DNA of 64,000 nucleotides from Stutzerimonas stutzeri (GCF_000952685.1 NZ_JYHV01000010.1:92341-156340); one strand, 5' to 3'. Positions 40,401-49,437 are shown, counted from the stretch's first letter. Program-made: numbers and translations. The notes: generated by a model not told the origin, from the sequence alone.

Positions 40401-40943
40401 AACTGAAACCTTGGTGAAACAGCTATCTGCTGGCTTTGTCGTTGGCTTGATCGGGCACGTGGAAGTGTTGGTGTTGTATATATAGTAGAAAAAATTGTCA
40501 GTTGTAGTTGTTGTGCATCCTCTCCAGGTGCACCGCTCAGATACGTCGTATAACGTTGCTTTACTGCCGCCTGGGTTGTATCCGTCAACGGGTACCGCCG
40601 AGTAGTCTGTGGGAGCATTGTACTCCTGAACTATTATTTCTCCAGAACTGTCCAGGCTCAGTTTTTTTGGCAGCCTGTACGAGTGGTTCGGCTTGTAGTA
40701 CATGGAGTTTGTTGCGTTGGATTGTAACGCGATACCCCAGTTGGATCGGCCATCAGGCGCGTAATCCCATGCCATACTTCCCGAGTCATCTAACGTTACC
40801 AACAAGTTAGGTGCAACCCCTTCGGTAAGTGAGAGAGGCTGTTGAGAAATCGCGGCGCTTAAATTTAGAGGGGCCGTGAAAATGGCGGAGCCGATCGCTG
40901 CTGCAATCAAAGTTTTCGTGATGCCGGAATAATCAACCGTCAT
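37470..40943 (-). CDS. pilY1: Pilus tip adhesin PilY1
   Basis: Large secreted protein of about 1157 residues at the pilus tip, needed for fibre priming, surface sensing and adhesion. Signal peptide at the N terminus; a VWA-like segment with the metal site LDDSGSM near residue 50; variable middle; C-terminal beta-propeller of the Neisseria PilC family. The calcium loop DFNADGVAD lies at residues 855-863, close to the P. aeruginosa site. A second ATG (MTVDYSG) is chosen because AAGGA is only two bases from the first. The gene looks more AT-rich than the flanking housekeeping genes. Confidence 0.92.
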   Translation of the reverse strand: MTVDYSGITKTLIAAAIGSAIFTAPLNLSAAISQQPLSLTEGVAPNLLVTLDDSGSMAWDYAPDGRSNWGIALQSNATNSMYYKPNHSYRLPKKLSLDSSGEIIVQEYNAPTDYSAVPVDGYNPGGSKATLYDVSERCTWRGCTTTTTDNFFYYIYNTNTSTCPIKPTTKPADSCFTKVSVTGDERRNFAIWYSFYRTRNLATRTAANLAFYTLPENVRLTWGALNTCAIGAGTTSGTCNTNTIGRFSGEHRVNFFNWLSTLPRSGGTPLHNAMMRAGDFLKDNTKAYRDEDGSQYSCRASYHILMTDGMWNGRPSGSTNHDGGLEYPYKDDQANTLADWAYYYWANDLRPNIANNIRPYVPFETGNEANDRKDPRNNPANWQHMVNFTVGLGLTNSLQLATAPTWSGSTFANHSELMNMGTNGKRWPGVGNDDPDNVYDVWHAAVNSRGEFFSADSPDSLVAAFANILSRIAERTTSAASPAINSGMQDDGTGGLVSYAYQTSYSSDESWAGDIKGYLKTKTLNAVTGLYEVTTTEEWSAREQLASRSTGRNITIASTNGTLGDTDGLTDLSWSHAGNPDTAGTLAYFLRQNPDDGDTLETDSTNAQLRLNFLKGDRSKEGTLFRKRNTVLGDMIASKPVTVRGARYLSSYAERLHPESNYAEFVALQSERSPRVYVGANDGMLHGFDAATGNETFAFVPSAVFQKLHKLTGKSYQGAHHQFYVDGSPVVADVFIGGEWRTVLVGTLRAGGKGLFALDVTDPAGVKLLWEFHDKSIPGNNDVRLGYSFPQPTIARLHNGKWAVVTGNGYDSANKDNGKAALLIIDMETGELTKSLEVSGAEGVANGLSTPKLADFNADGVADFAYAGDIQGNLWRFNLTPEDMVGPYTRQESETNTAETGFKVSYSNKPIFKAVTGTGERQPITAAPSIIRHPTLHGYLIVFGTGKYFEEGDKDGSSTTQSIYGIWDTDTLNPNGSLQPASLVRENLQAQSMNDTLESEVTGRDARLLSENGVKWAIPPSPTEPQWTDEGGLKYGWFFDLPLDSEMMIENMVTLGRTLFFQTLVPNADPCSSGVETWTYAINPQTGGRTFHHAFVDHRSANSPDTVISAVRQDGEGGLTLGQGPDTKYELCTGLECKPVFPDPSSLGRQSWRPIGE

Positions 40944-40955
40944 ATCCATATTCCT

Positions 40956-41621
40956 TTAATTGTTCAAGCCGACGTAGACATTGGCGGTTGTCGACTGCAC
41001 GGCTAGCCGGTCGTCGGCTTGTCCATTAATCTGATAAAAGTAAGTGCCTCGGCCTTCCATGACCGCTCCATATTCGGCATTCAGGGCTGTGGCGTCGTCT
41101 TCGCCAATTGAAATCAGATATGTATTCCAGTAAGCGCTAAAGTCGGTGGAGGTCACGTTATCATTCCCGGCTATTCTGCCGCGATAAGGCATCCATGTGA
41201 TGAACTCGGTTGTGCCGGCGGCATCCGTGTCTGCGCCCGATTTGTTTTCAGCCGAACTGTTTTTAAGATATTTCAACGGGTCGAGCATGTAACTCAGACG
41301 ATCGGCATTGCCGCTAATGTTCAGCAAACAGGGGCGGTTGGCTCCGTTCGCTTGTAGCACATTGTCTTTCTGGCAATTGCTTTGGGTAGGCTCAAGTTTG
41401 TCGCGTAGATATGCTGGACCATAGAAGCGAAACTCAGCTTCACGTAATGCAGCGTTGGCTGCTCCCTGCAAGCGCAAGTTCTCTGCGCGGTTACCGGTTA
41501 TTCTGGTTTCCAGTACGACCCCTCGCATGCTGGAGGCCGCGAGTACAGTCATGATGAGCAGCATTACGAGCGCGACTAACAGCGTAGCGCCGCGCTCCCG
41601 GGCAGGCTGAAAGGCGGTCAT
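40956..41621 (-). CDS. pilX: Type IV minor pilin PilX
   Basis: 221-residue minor pilin. The N terminus MTAFQPARERGATLLVALVM lacks the KGFTLIE text, as is usual for PilX, but has RGATLLVALVMLLIMTVLA, a class III-like signal with glycine before the cleavage point. It overlaps pilW by 4 bases; pilY1 follows 12 bases downstream. It belongs to the priming complex with PilV, PilW and FimU. Confidence 0.88.
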   Translation of the reverse strand: MTAFQPARERGATLLVALVMLLIMTVLAASSMRGVVLETRITGNRAENLRLQGAANAALREAEFRFYGPAYLRDKLEPTQSNCQKDNVLQANGANRPCLLNISGNADRLSYMLDPLKYLKNSSAENKSGADTDAAGTTEFITWMPYRGRIAGNDNVTSTDFSAYWNTYLISIGEDDATALNAEYGAVMEGRGTYFYQINGQADDRLAVQSTTANVYVGLNN

Positions 41622-42475
41622 GGCATCAAGTTCCTGATAGTTTTTGTAGCGTGAGCTACCTGATAGATGCGGTTGTCATCTCCATCAGCGAGGCGCGCTT
41701 TTATCGTGGCGTCAGCGGCGTCATACCACGTGTTGTAAACCACGGATTCGCTATCCCGCTGGCCTTCGTTACTGGCAAGTAGAATTGAGTAACGCACTGC
41801 GCGTATCGGACCGCTGCCCTCGCTCCATGTGCTTGCGCTTACGAAGCGGTTACTGCCATCCGTAAGTTTCCTTTCCAATAAGTCCTTGCCGCCCACTCCG
41901 AACTCAAGGCGAAAGTCGGCAACGCCAGTGATTAGCTCTACATAGCTAGGATTGCCGACAGTTACGTTGCTGCACTCCAGCGTGCCGGAGTTCAAGGCTT
42001 TCGGATCGGTACCAGGAACGTATTTGATAGCCAGTACAATGAGACTGCTAGTGGGTGGGGCTTTGAATGCAGTGGTATCGGTGAATGCCGGGCTGGCATT
42101 ACCGTGGCAATCCAGTTCACCACTGACTACTGGCTGATAGCGTAGGCATATGCCTTGTCCGTCAGTCGTAGCGGAAACAGCACTTCCTTTGCCGAACTGC
42201 TTGCATCCGGGATAGGACTGCGCAGGGAATGCTTCTTCGATCAGCTGGTCCGGTGCGCGGCGATAGCCCGCTTTGCCAAGGTACTCGTTAAGTATCAGGG
42301 CAGCAAAGCGGCTGTTTTCTTGGTTGCCGGTCTGGTTCTGCTGAAAGAGCTGAGTGCGCTTGTTGTCGAGATATATCTGGCTTATGCCGAGAAGCAAAAA
42401 GCTGCTGATGGCGAGGGCTACTAGAAGCTCGATCATCGACAGCCCGCGCTGCGCAGTGAATTTATAAGATCTCAT
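41618..42475 (-). CDS. pilW: Type IV minor pilin PilW
   Basis: 285-residue minor pilin with signal QRGLSMIELLVALAISSFLL, cut after Gly11. The remainder is a large globular domain with several cysteines (YPGCKQF, GICLRY, LDCHGN, LECSNV). Four-base ATGA overlaps with pilV upstream and pilX downstream indicate tight translational coupling. Confidence 0.9.
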   Translation of the reverse strand: MRSYKFTAQRGLSMIELLVALAISSFLLLGISQIYLDNKRTQLFQQNQTGNQENSRFAALILNEYLGKAGYRRAPDQLIEEAFPAQSYPGCKQFGKGSAVSATTDGQGICLRYQPVVSGELDCHGNASPAFTDTTAFKAPPTSSLIVLAIKYVPGTDPKALNSGTLECSNVTVGNPSYVELITGVADFRLEFGVGGKDLLERKLTDGSNRFVSASTWSEGSGPIRAVRYSILLASNEGQRDSESVVYNTWYDAADATIKARLADGDDNRIYQVAHATKTIRNLMP

Positions 42476-43020
42476 AGTTCGACTCGAGTTCTGTAAATAC
42501 AGGTGGTGTCGCTTGGCGCTCTGTCATCAGGGCAGGTGCCGGCTTTTACTGTCCATGCCAGCTGAATCTCCAACATGGAACCTTTGTCGTCACAGGTGCC
42601 TGGGGTAGAGCTGCGGCAGACATAAAAGGCGTCTTTAAATAAGGCCGCTGCATTCGGGAGCGTTGTCTGCGCCGTCTCTACCCAACAGTTGCGCATCTCC
42701 AGCGCGCTTTTGGGGTTACTTACACACGCAGCCGGGGCAGTTGAGAAATCACTGCCCGCTTCCTTGTAAAACGGCGAGGTATCTTTGAACCCGCTGTAAA
42801 AAGGCTCTTTCGGCGGCGCTTTTTCAAACAACTCATCGGGATTGGCTCGAATGATCTCTACATAGTCATCTGCCAGCATTACCGCTGCGTTTCTCTGAAC
42901 CGAGTCTTGCGTGTATTGGATGCTGCGACCTTGCATCGCTACCATGCCAAGGATGCCGATAGTGGTGAGCACAAGCGTCACCATCACTTCGATCAAGCTA
43001 AAGCCTTTGCTATGTTTCAT
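42472..43020 (-). CDS. pilV: Type IV minor pilin PilV
   Basis: 182-residue minor pilin with prepilin signal KGFSLIEVMVTLVLTTIGIL, followed by a globular domain with cysteines in NCWVE, VCRSS, TCDDK and TCIYR. Gene order and overlap place it in the fimU-pilVWX priming complex. Confidence 0.9.
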   Translation of the reverse strand: MKHSKGFSLIEVMVTLVLTTIGILGMVAMQGRSIQYTQDSVQRNAAVMLADDYVEIIRANPDELFEKAPPKEPFYSGFKDTSPFYKEAGSDFSTAPAACVSNPKSALEMRNCWVETAQTTLPNAAALFKDAFYVCRSSTPGTCDDKGSMLEIQLAWTVKAGTCPDDRAPSDTTCIYRTRVEL

Positions 43021-43028
43021 GTTCGTCC

Positions 43029-43505
43029 TTATGGCTGGCAGCTAGTCAAGTCGCTGCCGTCGAGGTTTTCCCCACGCGGATGCAATCGCGCTGCTCCGCT
43101 GGACTGCACCCCCACGACGAATCCCGTATCGGGATTAGCATCAAGGCAGAGCGTAATCACGGCGGGGGTTGCGGTGCCGTTCGCCCGGTAAGTCACGGCT
43201 GCTACGTCTGCGAGCATCTGCGCTTGGGCAGGTAGGTGTTCAAGCCGGCGTTCATTGCTGCCAATGCTGAGAACCCAGGGGCCGTCATCGTCTACTGCAA
43301 TCGTAGCGGCGGTCCTGTGCGTTACTGCCTCGCTGCGGGCGTACTGTAAGAAACCAACTAACTCCTCGGCTTTGCTCTGCAAGCGTGTCTTCTGAATAAA
43401 AAACGTGAAATTCGGGACGGCTATGGTCACCACTATGGTTAGCAATGCCAGGGTGATCATCAATTCAATCAGTGTGAATCCATGCATGTCGCGACGGCGT
43501 GACAT
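43029..43505 (-). CDS. fimU: Type IV minor pilin FimU (GspH/FimT family)
   Basis: 158-residue minor pilin with signal [20 protein letters not shown]. The ATG at 43505 (MSRRRDMHG) is preferred because GGAG stands 6 bases in front; the first ATG at 43517 has none. There is no GRxR motif at the C terminus, unlike the upstream FimT. It lies 8 bases before pilV. A 156-base AT-rich gap separates it from fimT. Confidence 0.85.
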   Translation of the reverse strand: MSRRRDMHGFTLIELMITLALLTIVVTIAVPNFTFFIQKTRLQSKAEELVGFLQYARSEAVTHRTAATIAVDDDGPWVLSIGSNERRLEHLPAQAQMLADVAAVTYRANGTATPAVITLCLDANPDTGFVVGVQSSGAARLHPRGENLDGSDLTSCQP

Positions 43506-43661
43506 GGCGTGCTCCATTGAAAATTCTTGAGCGGATAATGGGTTCGCTGCGGTTTGTTGTCCTGAGCCTGGTGATGATCGGCCAGTTTGTGGCGATGGCC
43601 GGTAAGGTCCCGTTCTGCTTGTGTGAAGCGCTTCGCAAGATGATGGCAGCGCACCGAGAAC

Positions 43662-44162
43662 TCATCTATCTCTGCAGAACGTGCTGCCTGCATTTTCCTC
43701 GGCGCTGGCTTTACGTAGGCGGCCTTGGCGGCTGAGCTTGAGTTGCCAGGCAACCTTTGTATCGTGGCACTGAAAGAACGCCCCATTGTTTAGCGTCGTC
43801 CCATTGCTACGGAATTGAACGGATTTTCCCAACCCTTTCCATTGCAGTTGCTCCCCAAGTCGCAGCCTGGTGACATTGAATACTTGTTGGGAGCCAGTGC
43901 TACGTATTAACCAGCCGTCGACCCAATCGGAATTACATGTCGCTGAGTCCTTCGTTCCACAGATCTCAACGGATTCTTTCCTCATGACGGCGGCTGCTCT
44001 GGTGCTCTGGATTGCCGTCCAGGTCTGGTCGAGCAGAGCTTGTTGGCGGCTTCGCGTAATAAGAGTTTCAAACGCTGGAACAGCCATGGAAATGACAACC
44101 CCAGCTATTGCTAGCGTGGTCAAAAGTTCTATAAGCGTAAAGCCTTGACTTCGGTTCCCCAT
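43662..44162 (-). CDS. fimT: Type IV minor pilin FimT with GRxR motif
   Basis: 166-residue GspH/FimT-type pilin with signal QGFTLIELLTTLAIAGVVIS. The start at 44162 follows AAGGA; a GTG 18 bases upstream is less likely. Near the C terminus it reads LSRQGRLRKAS, a GRxR motif of the kind that, in other gammaproteobacterial FimT proteins, binds DNA for natural transformation. Cysteines EICGT, TCNSD and FFQCH are in the globular part. First gene of the minor-pilin operon. Confidence 0.85.
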   Translation of the reverse strand: MGNRSQGFTLIELLTTLAIAGVVISMAVPAFETLITRSRQQALLDQTWTAIQSTRAAAVMRKESVEICGTKDSATCNSDWVDGWLIRSTGSQQVFNVTRLRLGEQLQWKGLGKSVQFRSNGTTLNNGAFFQCHDTKVAWQLKLSRQGRLRKASAEENAGSTFCRDR

Positions 44163-44243
44163 AGTGCGGTTCCTTTGCACGTATGATATTCAGCCTTCCT
44201 GGCTGCTGTTTTTTGCGCTGGTTGCTCAATAGTAGAGACGACC

Positions 44244-44271
44244 TTTTAAAGCAGCCCGCCATTTAGTCCAA
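44244..44271 (-). promoter_or_regulatory. Candidate promoter of the minor-pilin operon
   Basis: On the minus strand TTGGAC and TTAAAA lie 16 bases apart in the fimT/thiO divergent gap. A weak match, listed because it is the best one there. Confidence 0.3.
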
Positions 44272-44310
44272 GTTAAAATGGCGTGAAATGTGAACCAGAT
44301 GGAGAGGCGT

Positions 44311-45405
44311 GTGAGTTCAGAAGTGATCATCGTCGGTGCTGGCGCAATCGGCCTGTTGTCAGCCTATCGGCTAGCTCAGGTTGGTGTGCCGGTTTTGCTG
44401 CTGGAGTCTAGTTTAGCCGGCACCGAAGCCTCCTGGGCTGGTGGAGGTATCGTTTCGCCGTTGTACCCGTGGCGTTACACCTCGGCGGTGACGGCGTTGG
44501 CGCATTGGTCGCAGGATTACTATCCGCAGTTGGGTAATACGCTTCTGCAGCAGGCGGGCATCGATCCTGAGGTTCACGAGACGGGGCTGTACTGGCTGGA
44601 CCTGGAGGATGAGGACGATGCACTGGCCTGGGCCGAGCGCGAAGGGCGTTCGCTGCATCGCGTTGACATGGATGCTGTGCATGCAGCGGTTCCTTCGCTT
44701 GGTGAAGGATTCTCAAAAGCCGTGTTCATGCCGGGTGTCGCCAACGTGCGTAACCCTCGGCTGCTACAGGCATTGCGGGTGGCGCTGAGCCAGCTGCCAA
44801 ACGTAGACATCGTTGAGCGTTGCCCCGTCACTGGATTCCTTCGTGAAGGGCAGAGGGTCGTAGGTGTGCGAACGGCCCAAGGAGAAATGCGTGCCGATCG
44901 CGTCGTCGTCGCGGCTGGAGCCTGGAGTGGCAAGTTGCTGGCGACGCTTGGGTTGGAGTTGCCGGTTAGGCCCATGAAAGGGCAGATGATCCTTTTCAAG
45001 TGCGCCGAGGACTTCCTGCCGAGCATGGTGCTGGCCAAGCGGCGTTATGCGATTCCGCGCCGTGACGGTCATATCCTCGTAGGCAGCACGCTGGAAGACG
45101 TCGGTTTCGACAAAACGCCTACCGAAGAGGCTCTGGATAGCCTCAGAGCGACCGCTATCGATTTGCTGCCTGCTCTGGCAGATGCTGAGGTGATCAAGCA
45201 CTGGGCCGGGCTGCGGCCCGCATCGCCGGAGGGGGTTCCTTACATCGGCCCGGTGCCTGGTCATGACGGGCTCTGGCTCAATTGCGGACACTTTCGTAAC
45301 GGCCTGGTGCTGGCGCCCGCTTCGTGCCAGCTGCTTGCCGATCTGATGACTGGCAACAGACCATGCGTCGATCCTCAACCGTACGCGCCTAGTGGCCGGC
45401 TCTGA
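44311..45405 (+). CDS. thiO: Glycine oxidase / D-amino-acid oxidase ThiO
   Basis: FAD-dependent oxidase of 364 residues that makes iminoglycine for the thiazole ring of thiamine. It has the FAD motif VIIVGAGAIGLLSAYRLA, then EASWAGGGIVSPLYPWRY and a C-terminal GLRPASPEGVPYIGPV with HFRNGLVLAPAS. The GTG at 44311 is chosen over upstream ATGs because GGAGAGG lies directly before it. No thiamine genes are adjacent. It is divergent from fimT, as in P. aeruginosa. Confidence 0.88.
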   Translation: MSSEVIIVGAGAIGLLSAYRLAQVGVPVLLLESSLAGTEASWAGGGIVSPLYPWRYTSAVTALAHWSQDYYPQLGNTLLQQAGIDPEVHETGLYWLDLEDEDDALAWAEREGRSLHRVDMDAVHAAVPSLGEGFSKAVFMPGVANVRNPRLLQALRVALSQLPNVDIVERCPVTGFLREGQRVVGVRTAQGEMRADRVVVAAGAWSGKLLATLGLELPVRPMKGQMILFKCAEDFLPSMVLAKRRYAIPRRDGHILVGSTLEDVGFDKTPTEEALDSLRATAIDLLPALADAEVIKHWAGLRPASPEGVPYIGPVPGHDGLWLNCGHFRNGLVLAPASCQLLADLMTGNRPCVDPQPYAPSGRL

Positions 45406-45539
45406 TATCCGTACCGGTTTCGGAACCCGTTCGCGGCCATGGCGTGCGCAACCCTTCGAGTCCGCCTGTTTTGCTGTTAAATTGCGCGGCTTTGCGGCGC
45501 CTGGATAACCGCGCCGATTTCTTCGCTCAAGAGGTTCAT

Positions 45540-45911
45540 GTGGCCAAGAAAACCACTTCCTTTTCAGGCCTTGGTGGGCTGGTGTTTTCCACCGATGCCG
45601 GGCGGCACTGCCCCGATTGCAGCCAGCCGCTGGACGCCTGTATCTGCAAGCAGTCGGTCATTGCGCAAGGCGACGGCATCGCCCGGGTCCGCCGGGAGAG
45701 TAAGGGCCGCGGTGGCAAGACCGTGACAACCATTGCAGGCGTACCGCTTGCCGAAACCGAGCTCAAGGAGCTTGCCGGTGCGCTCAAGCGCCGTTGCGGG
45801 ACGGGCGGCGCGCTCAAGGATGGGATCATAGAAATCCAGGGCGATCATGTTCAGCTGCTACTGGATGAACTGACCAAGCGTGGATTCAAGGCAAAAAAAT
45901 CCGGCGGTTGA
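45540..45911 (+). CDS. SUI1/eIF1-like translation factor (YciH type)
   Basis: 123-residue protein. The N-terminal half has a short zinc-like CPDCSQPLDACIC; the C-terminal half is the SUI1 domain (TVTTIAGVPLAETELKELAGALKRRC to HVQLLLDELTKRGFKAKKSGG). The GTG start follows AGAGG. Bacterial YciH proteins may influence initiation fidelity. The gene directly precedes speA, the order I recall for P. aeruginosa PA4840-PA4839. Confidence 0.87.
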   Translation: MAKKTTSFSGLGGLVFSTDAGRHCPDCSQPLDACICKQSVIAQGDGIARVRRESKGRGGKTVTTIAGVPLAETELKELAGALKRRCGTGGALKDGIIEIQGDHVQLLLDELTKRGFKAKKSGG

Positions 45912-46032
45912 GGTCAGTACCTTACCCAATCACGTTTTGCGCTTATTTCTTTGCGCACAGGCTGTCCAACCGGGATAGCCTTTCTGTCGTGTTCTAGGCT
46001 CGGCAGACTCACCCTTTTCTCAGGAGGCTTAA

Positions 46033-47946
46033 ATGCCCGTACGACGCACACGTAAAGATGACGGCAGCCAATGGACCGCAGCGGACAGCCGTAGCGTTTA
46101 CGGCATTCGCCACTGGGGCGCCGGTTACTTTTCGATCAGCGACGACGGCCATGTCGAGGTGCGCCCGCAGGGGCCCGCGGGCGAGGCGATCGAGTTCACC
46201 GGACTGATCGAACAGTTGCGTGATGCCGGACTGACGCTGCCGTTGCTGGTGCGCTTCCCGGACATCTTGCAGGACCGCGTGCGTCGTCTGACCGGCGCGT
46301 TCGATGCCAACATCGAGCGCCTCGAATATCAGAGCAAATACACTGCGCTGTATCCGATCAAGGTCAATCAGCAGGAAGCGGTGGTGGAGAACATCATCGC
46401 CACGCAGAACGTCGCCATTGGCCTCGAGGCCGGCTCCAAGCCCGAGTTGATGGCCGTGCTGGCACTAGCGCCGAAGGGCGGCACCATCGTCTGTAACGGC
46501 TACAAGGATCGTGAGTTCATCCGCCTGGCACTGATGGGGCAGAAGCTCGGCCATAACGTTTTCATCGTCATCGAGAAAATGTCCGAAGTGGGCATGGTCA
46601 TCGAAGAAGCCGCGGAGCTGAAGATCCTCCCGCAGGTTGGACTGCGCGTACGGTTGTCCTCCCTGGCATCGAGCAAGTGGGCCGACACGGGCGGCGAGAA
46701 ATCCAAGTTCGGCCTGTCAGCTGCTCAGCTGCTCACCGTCATCGAACGCTTCCGTGCGGCAGGCGTGGAGCAGGGCGTGCGGCTGCTGCACTTCCACATG
46801 GGTTCGCAGATCGCCAACCTGGCCGACTATCGCGACGGCTTTCGCGAAGCCATCCGTTATTACGCCGAATTGCGCGCGCTCGGTTTGCCCGTCGATCACA
46901 TCGATGTGGGCGGTGGATTGGGTGTGGACTACGACGGCACGCATTCGCGCAATGCCAGTTCGATCAACTACGACATCGATGAGTATGCCGGCACCGTGGT
47001 TGGCATGCTCAAGGAGTTCTGCGACCGGCAGGAATTGCCGCACCCGCATATCTTCTCCGAGAGCGGTCGGGCCATGACGGCGCACCATGCGGTGCTGGTG
47101 ATGCAGGTCACCGATTTCGAGCGCCACAACGACGAGGCGCCGACGATAGAGAACTATGACGAGCTGCCCGAAATCGTGCAGTCGCTGGCCGACTTGCTGG
47201 GGCCGTCAGATCCTGAAATGGTTACCGAAACCTACTGGCGCGCGACACACTACATGAGCGAGGCCGCTGCCCAGTACGCCTCAGGCAAGCTGAGTCTGGC
47301 GCAAAAGGCGCTGTCCGAGCAGAGCTACTTTGCCATTTGTCGTCGCCTCTATAACCAGCTTAAGGCGCGCCAGCGCTCGCACCGCGCTGTGCTTGACGAG
47401 CTCAACGACAAGCTTGCGGACAAGTACATCTGCAACTTCTCGGTGTTCCAGAGCCTGCCGGATACTTGGGCGATCGACCAGATTCTGCCAATCGTGCCGT
47501 TGCAACGGCTGACCGAAGAGCCGGTGCGCCGTGCCGTGCTGCAGGACCTGACCTGCGACTCCGATGGCAAGATCAAGCACTACGTCGACGAGCAGAGCAT
47601 CGAGAACAGCATGCCGGTGCATGAGATCCAGGCGGGGGAGGAATACTTCCTCGGTGTGTTCCTGGTGGGTGCCTACCAGGAAATCCTCGGCGACATGCAC
47701 AACCTGTTCGGCGATACCGATTCGGTCAACGTCTATCAGCGCGAGGACGGCAGCTTCTACCACGCGGGCATCGAAACCCACGACACTATCGAGGACATGC
47801 TGCGCTACGTGCATCTGTCGCCCGAGGAGCTGATGACCTACTACCGCGACAAAGTGTCCAGTGCGCGGCTCAGCGCCAAAGAACGCACCCAGTACATCGA
47901 CGCGCTGCGGCTGGGGCTGACTCGCTCCTCGTATCTCACGCCCTGA
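46033..47946 (+). CDS. speA: Biosynthetic arginine decarboxylase
   Basis: PLP enzyme of 637 residues that converts arginine to agmatine for polyamine synthesis. The PLP-binding lysine lies in [17 protein letters not shown]. Other landmarks are [38 protein letters not shown] and [14 protein letters not shown]. The C-terminal domain includes [14 protein letters not shown], with the substrate cysteine-aspartate pair. The start codon follows CAGGAGGC. It is probably a transcription unit with the SUI1-like gene. Confidence 0.96.
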   Translation: MPVRRTRKDDGSQWTAADSRSVYGIRHWGAGYFSISDDGHVEVRPQGPAGEAIEFTGLIEQLRDAGLTLPLLVRFPDILQDRVRRLTGAFDANIERLEYQSKYTALYPIKVNQQEAVVENIIATQNVAIGLEAGSKPELMAVLALAPKGGTIVCNGYKDREFIRLALMGQKLGHNVFIVIEKMSEVGMVIEEAAELKILPQVGLRVRLSSLASSKWADTGGEKSKFGLSAAQLLTVIERFRAAGVEQGVRLLHFHMGSQIANLADYRDGFREAIRYYAELRALGLPVDHIDVGGGLGVDYDGTHSRNASSINYDIDEYAGTVVGMLKEFCDRQELPHPHIFSESGRAMTAHHAVLVMQVTDFERHNDEAPTIENYDELPEIVQSLADLLGPSDPEMVTETYWRATHYMSEAAAQYASGKLSLAQKALSEQSYFAICRRLYNQLKARQRSHRAVLDELNDKLADKYICNFSVFQSLPDTWAIDQILPIVPLQRLTEEPVRRAVLQDLTCDSDGKIKHYVDEQSIENSMPVHEIQAGEEYFLGVFLVGAYQEILGDMHNLFGDTDSVNVYQREDGSFYHAGIETHDTIEDMLRYVHLSPEELMTYYRDKVSSARLSAKERTQYIDALRLGLTRSSYLTP

Positions 47947-48175
47947 TCGCGCGACATCGCCGGTGGGCTGGTTGATTAGGCTGGGCAGCAGTTTTGGGCG
48001 CAATGATCGTTCCCGTACGCACGCACGAGCGGGCACGCGGGAGCCTTAACGTCCTCCGGTCGCGCGGGGCCTGCGCTGGTAATAGCGTTCATGAGCCCAC
48101 CCCTGGTCGCTCCAGCCGCACCTTCACGCCGGGCTCCAGTCGATATAGGTAACGACCAGCCGAAGCGATATCGCC

Positions 48176-48952
48176 ATGCCAGAAGGCCCATCCATCGTCA
48201 TTCTTCGAGAAGAAGTCGCCGAATTTGAAGGCAAAACCATCGACCGCGCCGAGGGCAGCGCCAAGCTCGACAAGGCGCGGCTGGTGGGCCAGACGGTTCG
48301 ATCGTTTCGCAGCTGGGGCAAGCATTTTCTCATCGAGCTGGACGAGGTCTCGCTGCGCATTCATCTGCTTCTGTTCGGCAGCTATCGGATCAACGAGCGC
48401 AAGGACTCCACACCGCGCCTGAGCCTGGGTTTTGCCGATGGCGAGCTGAATTTCTACGGCTGCTCGGTGCAGCCCATCGAAGGTTCGCTCGACGAGGCCT
48501 ACGACTGGAGCGCGGACGTCATGAGCGACGCCTGGGATGGCCGCGCGACGTTGAAAAAGCTGCGCGCGCGGCCACGCCTGTTGGCCTGCGACGCGCTGCT
48601 GGATCAGACGCTGTTCTCCGGTTCTGGCAACATCATCAAGAATGAAGTGCTGTTTCGTACCCGGATCCATCCGCTGTCACTTATTGGTGATTTGCCGGCG
48701 ACCAAGCTGCGCGAGCTCGCCAGGGAGGTTCGCACCTACAGCTTCGAATTTCTTCAATGGAAGCGCGAGGGTACGCTCAAAGCGCACTGGCTGGCGCATA
48801 CCAAATCCATCTGCCCGCGTTGCAAGGTCCCCTTCGTCAAAGCCAAGTCGCTGGGTCGCAGCAAACGCCGCAGCTTCTATTGCGAGGGTTGCCAGAAGCG
48901 GTACGGCGACAGCGACCGGGCGGTGGTCGAGGCATCGATCGTCGAAGAATAA
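48176..48952 (+). CDS. nei: Endonuclease VIII-like DNA glycosylase (Nei/Fpg family)
   Basis: 258-residue base-excision repair enzyme. It starts MPEGPSIVILREEV, so Pro2 (the nucleophile after Met removal) and Glu3 are present. A helix-two-turns-helix segment includes LDQTLFSGSGNIIKNEVLF. The C-terminal zinc finger has CPRC and, 19 residues later, CEGC, preceded by KRRSFY with the conserved Arg. It acts on oxidised pyrimidines. The 229 bases before it show no gene I can support. Confidence 0.85.
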   Translation: MPEGPSIVILREEVAEFEGKTIDRAEGSAKLDKARLVGQTVRSFRSWGKHFLIELDEVSLRIHLLLFGSYRINERKDSTPRLSLGFADGELNFYGCSVQPIEGSLDEAYDWSADVMSDAWDGRATLKKLRARPRLLACDALLDQTLFSGSGNIIKNEVLFRTRIHPLSLIGDLPATKLRELAREVRTYSFEFLQWKREGTLKAHWLAHTKSICPRCKVPFVKAKSLGRSKRRSFYCEGCQKRYGDSDRAVVEASIVEE

Positions 48953-49008
48953 CGCCGCCACGTTGTATGCTTCGCCGACCTGAATTTCCGGTTGAGGGCG
49001 AACCTTCA

Positions 49009-49437
49009 ATGCGCACCGCTTTGCTGTTAGCGCTGGCCAGCCTGGCTTGCATTGGCTCCGCTACTGCCAGCGAGGTGCTGCTCGACTTACGCGTGGGTGT
49101 TGCACCTTTGCAGGCGGAGTACGCGCGCTCCCCCGCCGAGCGTGAGCGTGGGCTGATGGGGCGCGCAGAGTTGGCGGCGGACCGCGGCATGTTGTTCCGC
49201 TTCGACGATTTTCGCCGGCATTGCCTGTGGATGAAGGACACGCCGCTGCCGCTGTCGGCCGCCTTCATGGATGAACACGGGCGCATTGTCGATCTCGTCG
49301 ACCTGACGCCGCTGGATAAGACCATCCGTTGTTCGCAAGAGCCGGCGCGCTATGCGCTCGAGGTCAACCAGGGCTGGTATCGCGAGCATCAGCTCGAGGT
49401 GGGCGACCGGGTGACGGGTATCCCGGGGCTCGATTGA
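49009..49437 (+). CDS. DUF192 family exported protein
   Basis: 142-residue protein with a signal peptide (MRTALLLALASLACIGSATAS) and a DUF192 domain: the family ERGLMGRAELAADRGMLFRF and CLWMKDTPLPLSAAFMDEHGRI text, then IRCSQEPARYALEVNQGWY. The function of the family is unknown. It lies 56 bases after the glycosylase gene on the same strand. Confidence 0.82.
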   Translation: MRTALLLALASLACIGSATASEVLLDLRVGVAPLQAEYARSPAERERGLMGRAELAADRGMLFRFDDFRRHCLWMKDTPLPLSAAFMDEHGRIVDLVDLTPLDKTIRCSQEPARYALEVNQGWYREHQLEVGDRVTGIPGLD

